Assembly: GCF_029240175.1 (NCBI RefSeq)
Contig: NZ_JARBTM010000015.1
Location: forward strand, 1 to 64,000
Direction of reading: 5' to 3'
From: Anaerosolibacter sp.
GTDB taxonomy: Bacteria; Bacillota; Clostridia; Peptostreptococcales; Thermotaleaceae
Length of the DNA stretch: 64,000 nucleotides
Made by a program: the position numbers and the translations under genes. Of the stretch, positions 25,717 to 34,290 are shown in pieces; the first letter of the stretch is position 1; each line of letters opens with the position of its first letter. The notes under the pieces are model-generated. The model ran no database searches and had not been told where the DNA came from. It saw only the letters and a list, made by a program, of their open reading frames with translations.

Positions 25717-26970
25717 GTGAGACACTATAACGAAGTAGAGCTTTGGAAAGACATCACCGATGAGCAATGGAATGACTGGCATTGGCAGGTACAAAACAGA
25801 ATCGACAAAGTAGAGGATCTTAAGAAGGTAGTAAACCTTACAAAGGAAGAAGAAGAGGGAATTACAAAGTCATTGGAAATCTTAAGAATGGGAATCACCC
25901 CATACTATGCATTGCTCATGGATAAAGATGATCCAAACTGTCCAGTGAGAAAGCAGGCAATACCTACTATATACGAAACCTGCAAAAGTGATGCTGATAT
26001 GGAAGATCCACTCCATGAGGATGAAGACTCTCCTGTACCTGGATTAACCCATAGGTATCCAGATAGGGTACTGCTGCTCATTACGGATATGTGTTCCATG
26101 TACTGTCGGCACTGTACAAGAAGGAGGTTCGCAGGACAGAAGGATGATCTGATGCCAATGGATCGTATTGACATGGCCATCGAGTATATCCGAAATACAC
26201 CAGTAATACGAGATGTATTGTTATCTGGGGGAGATTGTTTGTTGGTAAATGATGACCGTCTTGAGTACATCATCAGCAAACTCAGAGAAATTCCCCATGT
26301 GGAAGTGGTAAGACTGGGTTCTAGGACGCCAGTGGTTCTGCCCCAGAGAATCACGCTAGAACTGGTAAGCATGATGAAAAAATATCATCCAATCTGGTTA
26401 AACACACACTTTAACCATTCCAAGGAAATGACACTAGAAGCAAAGAAGGCTTTAACACTGTTGGCAGATGCAGGAATTCCACTAGGAAACCAAACCGTAC
26501 TGTTAAGGGGTGTAAACGATTGTGTCCATATCATGAGGGACTTGGTACACAATCTAGTGAAAATGAGGGTAAGACCATATTATATTTATCAGTGTGACCT
26601 ATCTGTAGGTATCGAACACTTTAGAACACCAGTTTCCAAAGGAATTGAAATTATCGAAGGCTTAAGAGGACATACTTCAGGTTATGCAGTGCCTACTTTT
26701 ACAGTGGATGCACCTGGTGGCGGCGGAAAGATTCCAGTAATGCCGCAGTACATGATTTCCCAATCACCAGACAAGGTGATCCTGAGAAACTTTGAAGGTG
26801 TAATTACAACCTACACACAGCCACAACCCTATAAAGATGAATGCCAATGTCCAGTATGCAAAGGTGAGAGGGAATATAAGATGACAGGAGTAGCTGGATT
26901 GTTACAAGGTATCCAAACTGCATTGGAACCAACAGATTTAGAACGACATAAAAGGAAAGTAATTAAATAG
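25717..26970 (+). CDS. kamA: Lysine 2,3-aminomutase (radical SAM, PLP)
   Basis: This 417-residue enzyme converts L-lysine to L-beta-lysine. The radical-SAM cysteines are C126, C130 and C133 in CSMYCRHC. The PLP lysine is about K338 in PGGGGKIP, matching the C. subterminale numbering closely. A C-terminal Cys pair (CQCPVCKG) is also conserved. The start is a GTG with AAAGGGGG upstream. Other lysine-fermentation genes (kamDE, kdd, kce) are absent, while an acetyltransferase follows, so the product more likely feeds the osmolyte N-acetyl-beta-lysine (ablA role). Confidence 0.93.
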   Translation: MRHYNEVELWKDITDEQWNDWHWQVQNRIDKVEDLKKVVNLTKEEEEGITKSLEILRMGITPYYALLMDKDDPNCPVRKQAIPTIYETCKSDADMEDPLHEDEDSPVPGLTHRYPDRVLLLITDMCSMYCRHCTRRRFAGQKDDLMPMDRIDMAIEYIRNTPVIRDVLLSGGDCLLVNDDRLEYIISKLREIPHVEVVRLGSRTPVVLPQRITLELVSMMKKYHPIWLNTHFNHSKEMTLEAKKALTLLADAGIPLGNQTVLLRGVNDCVHIMRDLVHNLVKMRVRPYYIYQCDLSVGIEHFRTPVSKGIEIIEGLRGHTSGYAVPTFTVDAPGGGGKIPVMPQYMISQSPDKVILRNFEGVITTYTQPQPYKDECQCPVCKGEREYKMTGVAGLLQGIQTALEPTDLERHKRKVIK

Positions 26971-26981
26971 AATAGAAAGTA

Positions 26982-27096
26982 TCGCGCTGAATTCCTAAAA
27001 CTTGGAAACGGGGGAACCATTTGTGGGGTGAATCTCATTCATGAGTAGGGTTAGTCTTCTTTCGACCCGAATCCGTCAGCTAACTTCGTAAGCGTA
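26982..27096 (+). promoter_or_regulatory. c-di-AMP riboswitch (ydaO-yuaA class)
   Basis: The conserved ydaO blocks occur in order: CGCTGAAT, GGAAACGGGGGAACC, GGGGTGAATC, GAGTAGGGT, CCGAATCCGTCAGCTAAC and TTCGTAAGCGT. It lies between kamA and the acetyltransferase gene rather than at the head of the cluster. In this class c-di-AMP usually turns expression off. A following hairpin (about 27101-27140, AGGA..GACAT/ATGTC..TCCT) lacks a T-run, so the mode of control is unclear. Confidence 0.88.
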
Positions 27097-27171
27097 GAAA
27101 GAGGAGAATGTGATGACATGATCCATATGTCCATTTTCCTAAACAATGATGTATAAAGGAGATGAATAGTT

Positions 27172-27804
27172 ATGGATGTTATTGATAATAGTCAGATCGA
27201 CTATGTGGCATCGAATAAAATCGTTACACTTAATGCAATGAAGGTGAGACCTGCAACGGAGAAGGACCTAAATTCGATTTATGAGGTCGCCTGCTCTGTG
27301 GGGTATGAAGAAAAAGACGCCAATCAAGGGTTTCTCATGGATAACTATACGGAGAAACCCAAATATTATCGAAATTTCTTTAAAAAACAGATAACAAGCC
27401 TAGAACATTTTTATGTAGCAGAAGATGAAGGTGAAATCGTGGGATTTACCATGGCGTATACAAAGAAGGACTGGCTTAGGGAAAATCCAAACTGGATATG
27501 TGATATTTCATGGAACCCTGAGTTTGATATAGATCGAATTGATGATTTTATTTTGGTTGACAAAATTGCTGTCATGGCTGAAAATACAAGTCAAGGAATA
27601 GGAAGCATCATGCATAATCATATGCTTGAATGCCTGAAAAACAAAGGGATTAGGCATATCTTTCAAGAGGTGATCGTTAGCCCTACACCAAATTTTGCTT
27701 CCCTTGCTTTTAAACATAAACAAGATTTCACTTTAGCTGGTGTGCGATATGAGGAATATAATAAAGAAGTATATACAGACTTGATCTACTATAAATCTAT
27801 ATAA
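27172..27804 (+). CDS. GNAT acetyltransferase, probable beta-lysine N-acetyltransferase role (AblB-like)
   Basis: The 210-residue protein has a GNAT fold (MKVRPATEKDLNSIYEVA at residue 23, LVDKIAVMAENTSQGIGSIMHNHM with the acetyl-CoA loop). It is shorter than typical AblB and not a clear match by eye. Location directly after lysine 2,3-aminomutase, behind a c-di-AMP riboswitch, suggests it acetylates beta-lysine to the compatible solute N-epsilon-acetyl-beta-lysine. AAAGGAGATG precedes the ATG. The GNAT call is firm, the substrate inferred. Confidence 0.75.
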   Translation: MDVIDNSQIDYVASNKIVTLNAMKVRPATEKDLNSIYEVACSVGYEEKDANQGFLMDNYTEKPKYYRNFFKKQITSLEHFYVAEDEGEIVGFTMAYTKKDWLRENPNWICDISWNPEFDIDRIDDFILVDKIAVMAENTSQGIGSIMHNHMLECLKNKGIRHIFQEVIVSPTPNFASLAFKHKQDFTLAGVRYEEYNKEVYTDLIYYKSI

Positions 27805-27810
27805 AGTTAT

Positions 27811-27854
27811 AAATAAACATAGGCGGCTTTGTAAAGGCCGCCTATGTTTATTTA
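27811..27854. terminator. Terminator after the acetyltransferase gene
   Basis: A 17-bp perfect stem (AAATAAACATAGGCGGC with its complement) ends in a T-rich tail. Confidence 0.92.
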
Positions 27855-28000
27855 TACTGTCAAGATTTGACCTAAGGATAAGATGTAGTTATAATTTAAA
27901 TATAATTAATCCTTTCGAAAGAAAGTGAGTAATTATTAGCGTGTATTTTTAATATCACGCTATAATATTTTGGAAAGCAAGTATATGTAGGGGGCAAAAT

Positions 28001-28654
28001 ATGAAACAATATGCAGTCATTGGATGTGGCAGATTCGGTGCCAGTGTGGCTAGGACACTTTATGGAACGGGTCACGACGTGTTAGCCATAGATCAGGATG
28101 AGGATGTGATACAAGATTTAGCAGACTCTGTTACCCATGCAGTACAAATGGATGCCACTGATGAATCTTCATTAAGATCTCTTGGGGTAAGAAATTTTGA
28201 TGTGGCAGTCATCGCCATAGGGTCAGATATACAATCCTCCATTTTGATTACGTTATTGGCAAAAGAATTAGGTGTTAAGTATGTAGTGGCAAAAGCTCAG
28301 AATGAGCTTCATGCCAAGATTCTCTATAAAACTGGTGCGGATCGAGTCGTACTGCCTGAAAGAGAAATGGGTGTGAGAGTGGCACATAATCTGGTTTCCT
28401 CAAATATTTTAGATTATATTGAGTTGGCACCAGATTATAGTATTGCTGAAATAACACCTTTAAAGGAATGGATTGGAAAGAATTTAAAAGATATAGATAT
28501 AAGAGTAAAATATGGTGTAACGATCATGGCAATAAAACGAAAGGCTGAGATCAATATCTCCCCAAGCGCACAAGATGTTATATGTCATGAGGATGTCATC
28601 GTCGTTGTAGGCCACAACAATGATATACAAAAAATAGAGAGAAAAAGCCAATAG
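28001..28654 (+). CDS. ktrA: KtrA-type K+ channel regulatory subunit (RCK), copy 1
   Basis: The 217-residue protein has an RCK_N Rossmann domain (GCGRFGASVA, nucleotide-binding Asp in AIDQDED) and an RCK_C domain (about residues 135-215) of the kind that can bind c-di-AMP. It gates a KtrB-type K+ uptake pore. No ktrB gene is next to it. It is about nine-tenths identical to the product at 37057-37707. A GGGGGC ribosome binding site precedes the ATG and terminators follow, so it is transcribed alone. Confidence 0.9.
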   Translation: MKQYAVIGCGRFGASVARTLYGTGHDVLAIDQDEDVIQDLADSVTHAVQMDATDESSLRSLGVRNFDVAVIAIGSDIQSSILITLLAKELGVKYVVAKAQNELHAKILYKTGADRVVLPEREMGVRVAHNLVSSNILDYIELAPDYSIAEITPLKEWIGKNLKDIDIRVKYGVTIMAIKRKAEINISPSAQDVICHEDVIVVVGHNNDIQKIERKSQ

Positions 28655-28674
28655 TTTAATAGGATGTGGGTAGC

Positions 28675-28756
28675 TAAAAACCTAGAGTTTATGATAAACT
28701 CCAGGTTTTTAATATGAACTGGAAAAAGTTTGTGGGTAAAGCCGCAAACTTTTTTT
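28675..28756 (+). terminator. Two consecutive terminator hairpins after ktrA copy 1
   Basis: First hairpin 28675-28711 (AAAAACCTAGAGTTTA with its complement, one mismatch). Second 28723-28756 (AAAAAGTTTGTGG/CCGCAAACTTTTT with a T-run). Confidence 0.85.
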
Positions 28757-28774
28757 GTGTATCTTTTTAGTCAT

Positions 28775-28816
28775 TTGATTTTAATCACATATTTTACCTT
28801 TTTCATAGACTATAAT
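28775..28816 (+). promoter_or_regulatory. Promoter with CRP/FNR-family site at -41.5 before the soluble chemoreceptor
   Basis: TTGAT-TTTA-ATCAC (28775-28788) and the -10 TATAAT (28811-28816). The site centre is exactly -41.5 from the start inferred from the -10, the same geometry as at ric. Confidence 0.6.
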
Positions 28817-28893
28817 GAATCTAAAGAAACATCAAGGAGCGGTGTAAAAATCAACAAAAGACGCAAATCTCTGGTGAGAAAGGCAGGCATACG

Positions 28894-29859
28894 ATGTTAA
28901 GTTTATTCAAAAAGAATACTTCGAATACTGTAGAACAGGCATTAAAGGTTAAAGATAATTTACAAGATAAATCAAGGCAAGAAGAGTATGTTAGCTTTTT
29001 AAGAAATGTGCATATGCAGATAGAAACTGTCATTCATCAACATCATCTTGTAAATGACGAACATGGTGTTTTGGCGAATTTAGCGCAGCAAGTAGAGGAT
29101 GAAATCACAAGAGTATCAGATTTGAGCAATAAAACAAATAAGTCAATGGATGAATTGAGTTTAAAAAGTAAAGAATTATTAAGAACCACAGAGGATACAA
29201 TCCATAAATCTTCAGATGGAAAAGAATCAATAGAAAATATCTCTAATATCATTCTATCGTTAGAAGCAGAGACCCAGGAAACCTATGAAAGCATCGAAGG
29301 TTTGAGTACAGAAATAGCTGAGATCGGGGAAATTGTTGGGGTCATAGCTGGTATAGCCAAGCAAACAAATCTTTTGGCTTTAAATGCAGCGATTGAATCT
29401 GCCCGTGCAGGAGAACAAGGTAAAGGGTTTGCCGTAGTGGCAGAAGAGGTTAGAAAATTAGCAGAAATAACTGCTGCAAGCACAAAGAATATCAGTGGTT
29501 TGATTACGAATATTCAAACGGAGACACAGAATGTTTTGAAAAAGGCCGAGCAAAGCACAAAATCCATTATGGAAGGAAGACTCATTTCAAAAAAGGCTAT
29601 GGAAAGAATTGATCAGGCCCTAGGTGCTATTGAATATATAGGAACGGAAGTGACGGATGTAATTGATATAATCCTTAAGCAGAAGATATATGTTCAAGAT
29701 GTGCTAAATAATATCAATAGTATAGAAAAATTATTACAAAAAACAAATACCCAGCTCATACATCATGTTGAAGAGGCAAGCATTGTAGATCAGAAGCTAG
29801 AGGATAGTATAAAAAGCATTGATACATTTGTAAATACCGATCCAAACCAAATCATGTAA
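28894..29859 (+). CDS. Soluble methyl-accepting chemotaxis-type signalling protein
   Basis: The 321-residue protein lacks membrane helices. Its C-terminal part is an MCP signalling domain with the CheA/CheW-contact tip [20 protein letters not shown] and EVRKLAE. The short N-terminal region (about residues 25-65) is rich in histidines ([19 protein letters not shown]), which may bind metal or heme. GAGAAAGG lies upstream of the ATG. The FNR-type promoter suggests that it is made under anaerobic or nitrosative conditions and may sense a redox signal. The ligand is unproven. Confidence 0.85.
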   Translation: MLSLFKKNTSNTVEQALKVKDNLQDKSRQEEYVSFLRNVHMQIETVIHQHHLVNDEHGVLANLAQQVEDEITRVSDLSNKTNKSMDELSLKSKELLRTTEDTIHKSSDGKESIENISNIILSLEAETQETYESIEGLSTEIAEIGEIVGVIAGIAKQTNLLALNAAIESARAGEQGKGFAVVAEEVRKLAEITAASTKNISGLITNIQTETQNVLKKAEQSTKSIMEGRLISKKAMERIDQALGAIEYIGTEVTDVIDIILKQKIYVQDVLNNINSIEKLLQKTNTQLIHHVEEASIVDQKLEDSIKSIDTFVNTDPNQIM

Positions 29860-30063
29860 AGAAGCTATTTCAAGTTTATATGATGAGAAAAGCAAAGACG
29901 TGTATACTACAAAGGGAATACCTGACAGTGAATTGGGTAAAAATTATAGGTAGGTTGAAGTGAAAAACAGCTTATAGGGATCTAACACAGCAGTAAACAA
30001 TAAAAATGAATAAGTTTGTATAGGCTATTGTTAATATATAAAAAATATTTGAGGAGGATTATT

Positions 30064-30402
30064 ATGGAACAGATGATCAAAAACATTGAATTTTCAAAAG
30101 CAATGGAAATGGAAACGCTAGTAAATTATCAGGAAGGACAGGTGATTAGTAGAACCTTAGCGCAAGGAAAGAACCTAAGTATGACCCTATTTGCTTTCGA
30201 TAAGGGGGAAGAAATCAGTTCGCACTCTTCAAGTGGGGATGCTTTAGTACACATACTTGATGGTGAGGCACAAATTACAATTGGGGAGGAAGTATCCCAT
30301 GTGAAGAAGGGTGATGTCATTGTCATGCCGGCGGGAATCCCCCATGCGCTCCTTGCAAAAGAGCAATTTAAAATGTTTTTAGTCGTTGTTTTTAAGCCAT
30401 AA
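30064..30402 (+). CDS. Small cupin-domain protein
   Basis: This 112-residue single-domain cupin has motif 1 EISSHSSSGDALVHILDGEAQ and motif 2 KKGDVIVMPAGIPHALLA (key residues H, H and the PAGIPH stretch). Metal-binding His residues are present in both. Small cupins of this type occur widely in anaerobes beside hemerythrin/DUF438 genes, as here, but their role is unclear. ATG 30064 has GAGGAGG upstream. A terminator follows. Confidence 0.85.
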   Translation: MEQMIKNIEFSKAMEMETLVNYQEGQVISRTLAQGKNLSMTLFAFDKGEEISSHSSSGDALVHILDGEAQITIGEEVSHVKKGDVIVMPAGIPHALLAKEQFKMFLVVVFKP

Positions 30403-30420
30403 AATATAATCGCAAAAATA

Positions 30421-30459
30421 CAAAAAACAACCAGGAATCTTGATTTCGGGTTGTTTTTT
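30421..30459 (+). terminator. Terminator after cupin gene
   Basis: AAAAAACAACC paired with GGGTTGTTTTTT, T-run at the end. Confidence 0.85.
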
Positions 30460-30578
30460 GAAATAAAGATAGGTATAGATTGAAAGTCGTAAAGAAGCCA
30501 CCCTGTAAAGGTATTGACTATATGAAAGGTCGACTCAAACACTCGATTGATAAATGAACAAGAAAGGATGAAAGGGAG

Positions 30579-32123
30579 ATGAAAAAGGAATTAGAAAAAA
30601 TTCAAATGGGAGAGTATCTAGATTTTGACGAGAAGAAGATTGAAAAGATTATGACCATAAAGCTAAATTATTTGAATGGTGAGATTTCCCTTGAAGAAGC
30701 AAAAAGAGAGATGAAGGAATCCTTTAACCAAGTTACGGCCCAAGAGTTTGCCATATGCGAACAATACCTTCAAAAGTATGGAATTTCTGATGATGTGCTG
30801 GCAGAGAGAATGGATGAGATATTGGAAATATTCGAAGGACTTCTTGTATCCAATAAATTAATTCTGGCATTGGGACATCCTATCAGAACCTACCTGGATG
30901 AAGTAGATGCCCTCCGAAAAGTCCTAAATCAAATGAGGGAGATGCTCAAGAAAAATTTTATCAAGAATCAATGGGCAGAGGCTTATGATCGACTGACGGA
31001 GATTGATATCCATTTTGCTAGAAAACAAAATCAACTGTACCCAGCGTTAGAAAGTAAAGGCTTCGATAAGCCCTCAAAAGTAATGTGGACTTTGGAGAAT
31101 AATATAAAAGATATGATCAAGAAAGCTAAGAAGTATTTGGAGAGTGATCAGGATGAGGAATTCCTGAAGCTTCAAGATGAAGTGATAGAAATGGTAGAGG
31201 ATATGATGGTTAAGGAAGAGGAGATTCTTTATCCCACTTCAATGGATCTGCTTTCTGATGAGGATTTTGTCAAAATGCGAAAAGGAGACGACGAAATTGG
31301 CTATTGCCTCATTGAATCTCCACCGCCATATGGACGAGAAGCTGAGAAAGATGTGGGTGCCCATTCGAATAATGAATTACTAAAGGATTTGGCTGATGTA
31401 TTCAGGAAACATGGCATGCTCAACATGACATCCAATCGTGAGGTACTTGATGTCAGTCAAGGAAAATTGAGCCTTGAACAAATCAATCTCATCTTCAAGC
31501 ATCTCCAGGTGGATTTATCTTATGTAGATGAGAATGATATCGTGAAATTTTATAGTGACACCAAGCATAGAGTATTTCCACGAAGTCCAGGCGTTATAGG
31601 AAGAGAGGTTCAAAACTGTCATCCAAGAGAGAGCGTAGGTACCGTTGAAGAGATTATAAGAGCTTTCAGAGCAGGAGAGCATGATGAAGCGGAGTTTTGG
31701 CTTGAGATAGGTGGAAAATTTATCTATATCATTTACAATGCAGTTCGAGATGAAAAAGGGAATTTCAGAGGTGTATTGGAAATGATGCAGGATGTTACAC
31801 GTATTAGAAGTCTAACTGGGAATCAGAGACTCTTGTCTTGGAATGACAAAAAAGAAAACATAAAAGACATAGAAGAACATCCTGGTCAAGAAAATAGATA
31901 TGGTATTACAAAACAGACGGTCATAGGCGATGTAATAAAAGAATATCCCTTCGTAAAAGAGTTTTTGTTTCAAATATCACCCAAATTCAGCAAGTTGAAC
32001 AATCCTATAGTATTCAAAACCATGGCATCTATAGCGACCATGGAAATGATCAGCGAAAGAGGTGGATTTGAAGTTCAAGACCTAATCGATAAAATTGTAG
32101 TAGAGATTGATAAGAGGAAGTAA
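30579..32123 (+). CDS. DUF438-hemerythrin-PAS-DUF1858 sensor protein
   Basis: The 514-residue protein starts with a DUF438 helical region (about residues 10-90). A hemerythrin-like domain follows (H-ligands in ALGHPIRTYLDEV, EIDIHFARKQNQLYP, MMVKEEEILYP, about 90-220), then a PAS domain (about 300-405, with FPRSPGVIGREVQNCHP). A DUF1858 domain closes the protein (TVIGDVIKEYPFVKEF). Such proteins are thought to sense O2 or NO in anaerobes, and some are linked to Ric-type repair. The start has AGAAAGGATGAAAGGGAG upstream. There is no output domain, so signalling is probably by protein contact. Confidence 0.87.
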   Translation: MKKELEKIQMGEYLDFDEKKIEKIMTIKLNYLNGEISLEEAKREMKESFNQVTAQEFAICEQYLQKYGISDDVLAERMDEILEIFEGLLVSNKLILALGHPIRTYLDEVDALRKVLNQMREMLKKNFIKNQWAEAYDRLTEIDIHFARKQNQLYPALESKGFDKPSKVMWTLENNIKDMIKKAKKYLESDQDEEFLKLQDEVIEMVEDMMVKEEEILYPTSMDLLSDEDFVKMRKGDDEIGYCLIESPPPYGREAEKDVGAHSNNELLKDLADVFRKHGMLNMTSNREVLDVSQGKLSLEQINLIFKHLQVDLSYVDENDIVKFYSDTKHRVFPRSPGVIGREVQNCHPRESVGTVEEIIRAFRAGEHDEAEFWLEIGGKFIYIIYNAVRDEKGNFRGVLEMMQDVTRIRSLTGNQRLLSWNDKKENIKDIEEHPGQENRYGITKQTVIGDVIKEYPFVKEFLFQISPKFSKLNNPIVFKTMASIATMEMISERGGFEVQDLIDKIVVEIDKRK

Positions 32124-32163
32124 GTTGGCTTCATAGGGTGTCAAATATTTTTTGAATGATGGA

Positions 32164-32210
32164 AGCTCCAATGAATCTGTATGACCTATATAGATTTATT
32201 GGAGCGTTTT
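32164..32210 (+). terminator. Terminator after DUF438 gene
   Basis: GCTCCAATGAATCT pairs with AGATTTATTGGAGC, followed by GTTTT. Confidence 0.75.
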
Positions 32211-32507
32211 CAATGTCAAATATTTATAACAATCCATACTTAAGAGACTATACTTGCTTTAGTAGGAGTTTTTATTAGATTGAGGAGAAGAATGAATATT
32301 ACTTAATTAAAATATATACCAGCTCTTTATGAAAAGTTTTGGAAGGATGTTTTTAGGAAATGTCGAATAAGTATTTATAAATTTGTAGAAAAATGAAAAA
32401 ACAGGGGAAGAAAGATATGAACAAAATATTTTAAATGGATTTACGATTCACTTTGCAGAAGTTTTAGCAATTGATTATTGAAAGTATCCAAACAAGGGGG
32501 AGAAGGT
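32211..32507 (+). other. Intergenic region before chemoreceptor gene
   Basis: About 300 AT-rich bases. No riboswitch motif, strong palindrome or reading frame with a ribosome binding site was recognised apart from the GGGGGAGAAGG just before the next gene. Confidence 0.4.
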
Positions 32508-34127
32508 ATGCTGTCAAAATTATTTTCTATGTTGATGAAATATTCAATTTATTGGGTGCCCGTGATTTTGATTCCAATTATTGATGGTTTGAAAGTGATG
32601 AATGTGAACCTTGGTTATTCTGCTTTTCTCGTATACATACTTTTACTGTTTGCATTTGATCTATATAAGCGTTCAAGAAGCCATAAGAAAACGGAGGATA
32701 TCATAAACGCAATAGAAGAAATGGCAAAAGGAAATTTATGTATAGATATACCTATGGGTGCCAACACCAAAAAAAATCTAGATAGAATAGAAGATCTATT
32801 GATTCAACTAACAAAAATCTATTACCAAAGCAATTACAATATTGATACAATTCATGAAAAACAGAAACAGATGTTTGCTAAATATAAGGAAATAGCTGTA
32901 TTTTTCATTACCGATGCATCAGGACAACAAATATATAACTCCTTAGGCACAAAGCTGGTGTATAATGGGGATCGAGAATATTTTAAGAATGCCAAAAAGA
33001 CAGGTAAGCCTCAAACTTCTGACATCGTGATTTCAAAAACAACGGATAAATTGGCCATTGTTTTAGCGGTGCCCTATTATAAGCAAGAAGAATTTATGGG
33101 TGTCTTTACAACTACCATCGATATGCAAGCTGTCAGCACTGATGAAGAAAAGCTAGGAAATGCTTTGTTGGGTACAGTCGGGAGTCTAAAGGAGTTAATT
33201 CGTTCCTCACAATACTTGGCAGAGCAAGTGGCTAAGTCTGCAGTCATGTTAACAACAATTTCGCAGCAATCAGCTGATGCTTCGGAAAGCGTTGCTATTT
33301 CATCTGCAGAAGTGGCAAAGACCGCTGATGACCAGTTATCTGAGATTGTGAGTATCACAGAAGAAATACAATTAGTGTCAGCTATGATACAAGGTGTTTT
33401 ATCAAACACAGAAACCATAAATCATTCAAGCCAACAAGCCAATAAAAGTGCGTTGGTTGGTGAAGAAAAAGTAAAGGATGCCATGGAAAGTATGGCTGAT
33501 CTAGAAAAAAGCAGTGAAAAAATGAACATAGCATTAGGCGAAATCAATAAGAGCTCTGCAAAAATGGATGAAATTCTTAAAACAATACAATCGATTGCAG
33601 AACAAACCAATCTATTGGCACTAAATGCATCCATAGAGGCAGCCAGAGCAGGTGAAGCGGGAAAAGGCTTTGCAGTTGTAGCTGATGAAATCAGAAAGCT
33701 TGCCGAAAACTCCAAAGAATCCACGATGCAGATTAAGGATTTAATTCAAGAAATTCAATATAAACTTGCAGAGACAAATCGTGTAGTAAATGAGGATAAT
33801 GTGATTGTGCAAGCGGGTACAGAAACGGTAAAGGATACAGGCAAGGCTTTAAATGAGATCATAAATTTTGTAAATACGATGAATAACCAGATAGCCTTTA
33901 TAACAGTATCTATTAATGAGGTGGCAGAAGTTAGCAATAATATTGATTTGTCTACAAATGTTATCCAGAAAAAGAGTAAAGATGTATCAGAAGAGATTCA
34001 GCTTGTATCGGCAGCAACGGAAGAACAGACTGCTGCAATGCAGGAAATATCTGCTTCATGCCAAGAATTAGAAGGATTAGCCAAGGACTTACAAGCAATG
34101 TCAAATCGATTCAAAGTAAAAGCATAA
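32508..34127 (+). CDS. Membrane chemoreceptor (MCP) with a predicted cytoplasmic Cache-like domain
   Basis: This 539-residue protein begins with two membrane helices joined by a short loop ([14 protein letters not shown] and [16 protein letters not shown]). A HAMP-like helix region ([13 protein letters not shown]) comes next, then a single Cache-like sensor ([14 protein letters not shown] to IVLAVPYYK, about residues 130-205). The MCP signalling domain carries [20 protein letters not shown]. Because no third membrane helix follows the Cache-like part, that sensor is predicted to face the cytoplasm, which is unusual. The start at 32508 has AAGGGGGAGAAGG upstream. Confidence 0.85.
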   Translation: MLSKLFSMLMKYSIYWVPVILIPIIDGLKVMNVNLGYSAFLVYILLLFAFDLYKRSRSHKKTEDIINAIEEMAKGNLCIDIPMGANTKKNLDRIEDLLIQLTKIYYQSNYNIDTIHEKQKQMFAKYKEIAVFFITDASGQQIYNSLGTKLVYNGDREYFKNAKKTGKPQTSDIVISKTTDKLAIVLAVPYYKQEEFMGVFTTTIDMQAVSTDEEKLGNALLGTVGSLKELIRSSQYLAEQVAKSAVMLTTISQQSADASESVAISSAEVAKTADDQLSEIVSITEEIQLVSAMIQGVLSNTETINHSSQQANKSALVGEEKVKDAMESMADLEKSSEKMNIALGEINKSSAKMDEILKTIQSIAEQTNLLALNASIEAARAGEAGKGFAVVADEIRKLAENSKESTMQIKDLIQEIQYKLAETNRVVNEDNVIVQAGTETVKDTGKALNEIINFVNTMNNQIAFITVSINEVAEVSNNIDLSTNVIQKKSKDVSEEIQLVSAATEEQTAAMQEISASCQELEGLAKDLQAMSNRFKVKA

Positions 34128-34194
34128 AGACAGGTTAGCGCATCATTCATTAGAAAAAACAGAGAAAGCTATATCATTGGATGGATTTTATAAA

Positions 34195-34253
34195 TTCTCT
34201 ATAATATCACAAAGACAATCCTTTCTGGATTGTCTTTGTGATATTATAGAGAA
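34195..34253 (+). terminator. Very long perfect hairpin in the leader of tupA copy 1
   Basis: A 27-bp perfect stem closes on a 5-base loop. Its inner core AATCCTTTCTGGATT is the same as in the terminators before tupA copy 2 and, nearly, tupB. No Moco aptamer is present upstream and no T-run follows, so it may be a degenerate or re-purposed expression platform. Confidence 0.6.
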
Positions 34254-34290
34254 AACAAAGAGAACATGTTCAAAGCAAAGGAGGGAGAAA

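Noticed and set aside
25717-26970. kamA as the start of a lysine-fermentation operon
   Set aside because: No kamDE, kdd, kce, kal or CoA-transferase genes follow. The neighbours (GNAT, c-di-AMP riboswitch) fit osmolyte synthesis better.
28001-28654. A mobile element explaining the duplicated ktrA
   Set aside because: Flanks of the two copies do not match, no terminal repeats or transposase were seen, and the copies have diverged.
30129-30542. 137-codon antisense frame over the cupin gene
   Set aside because: It lies wholly over a well-supported cupin gene and its terminator and shows no family features.
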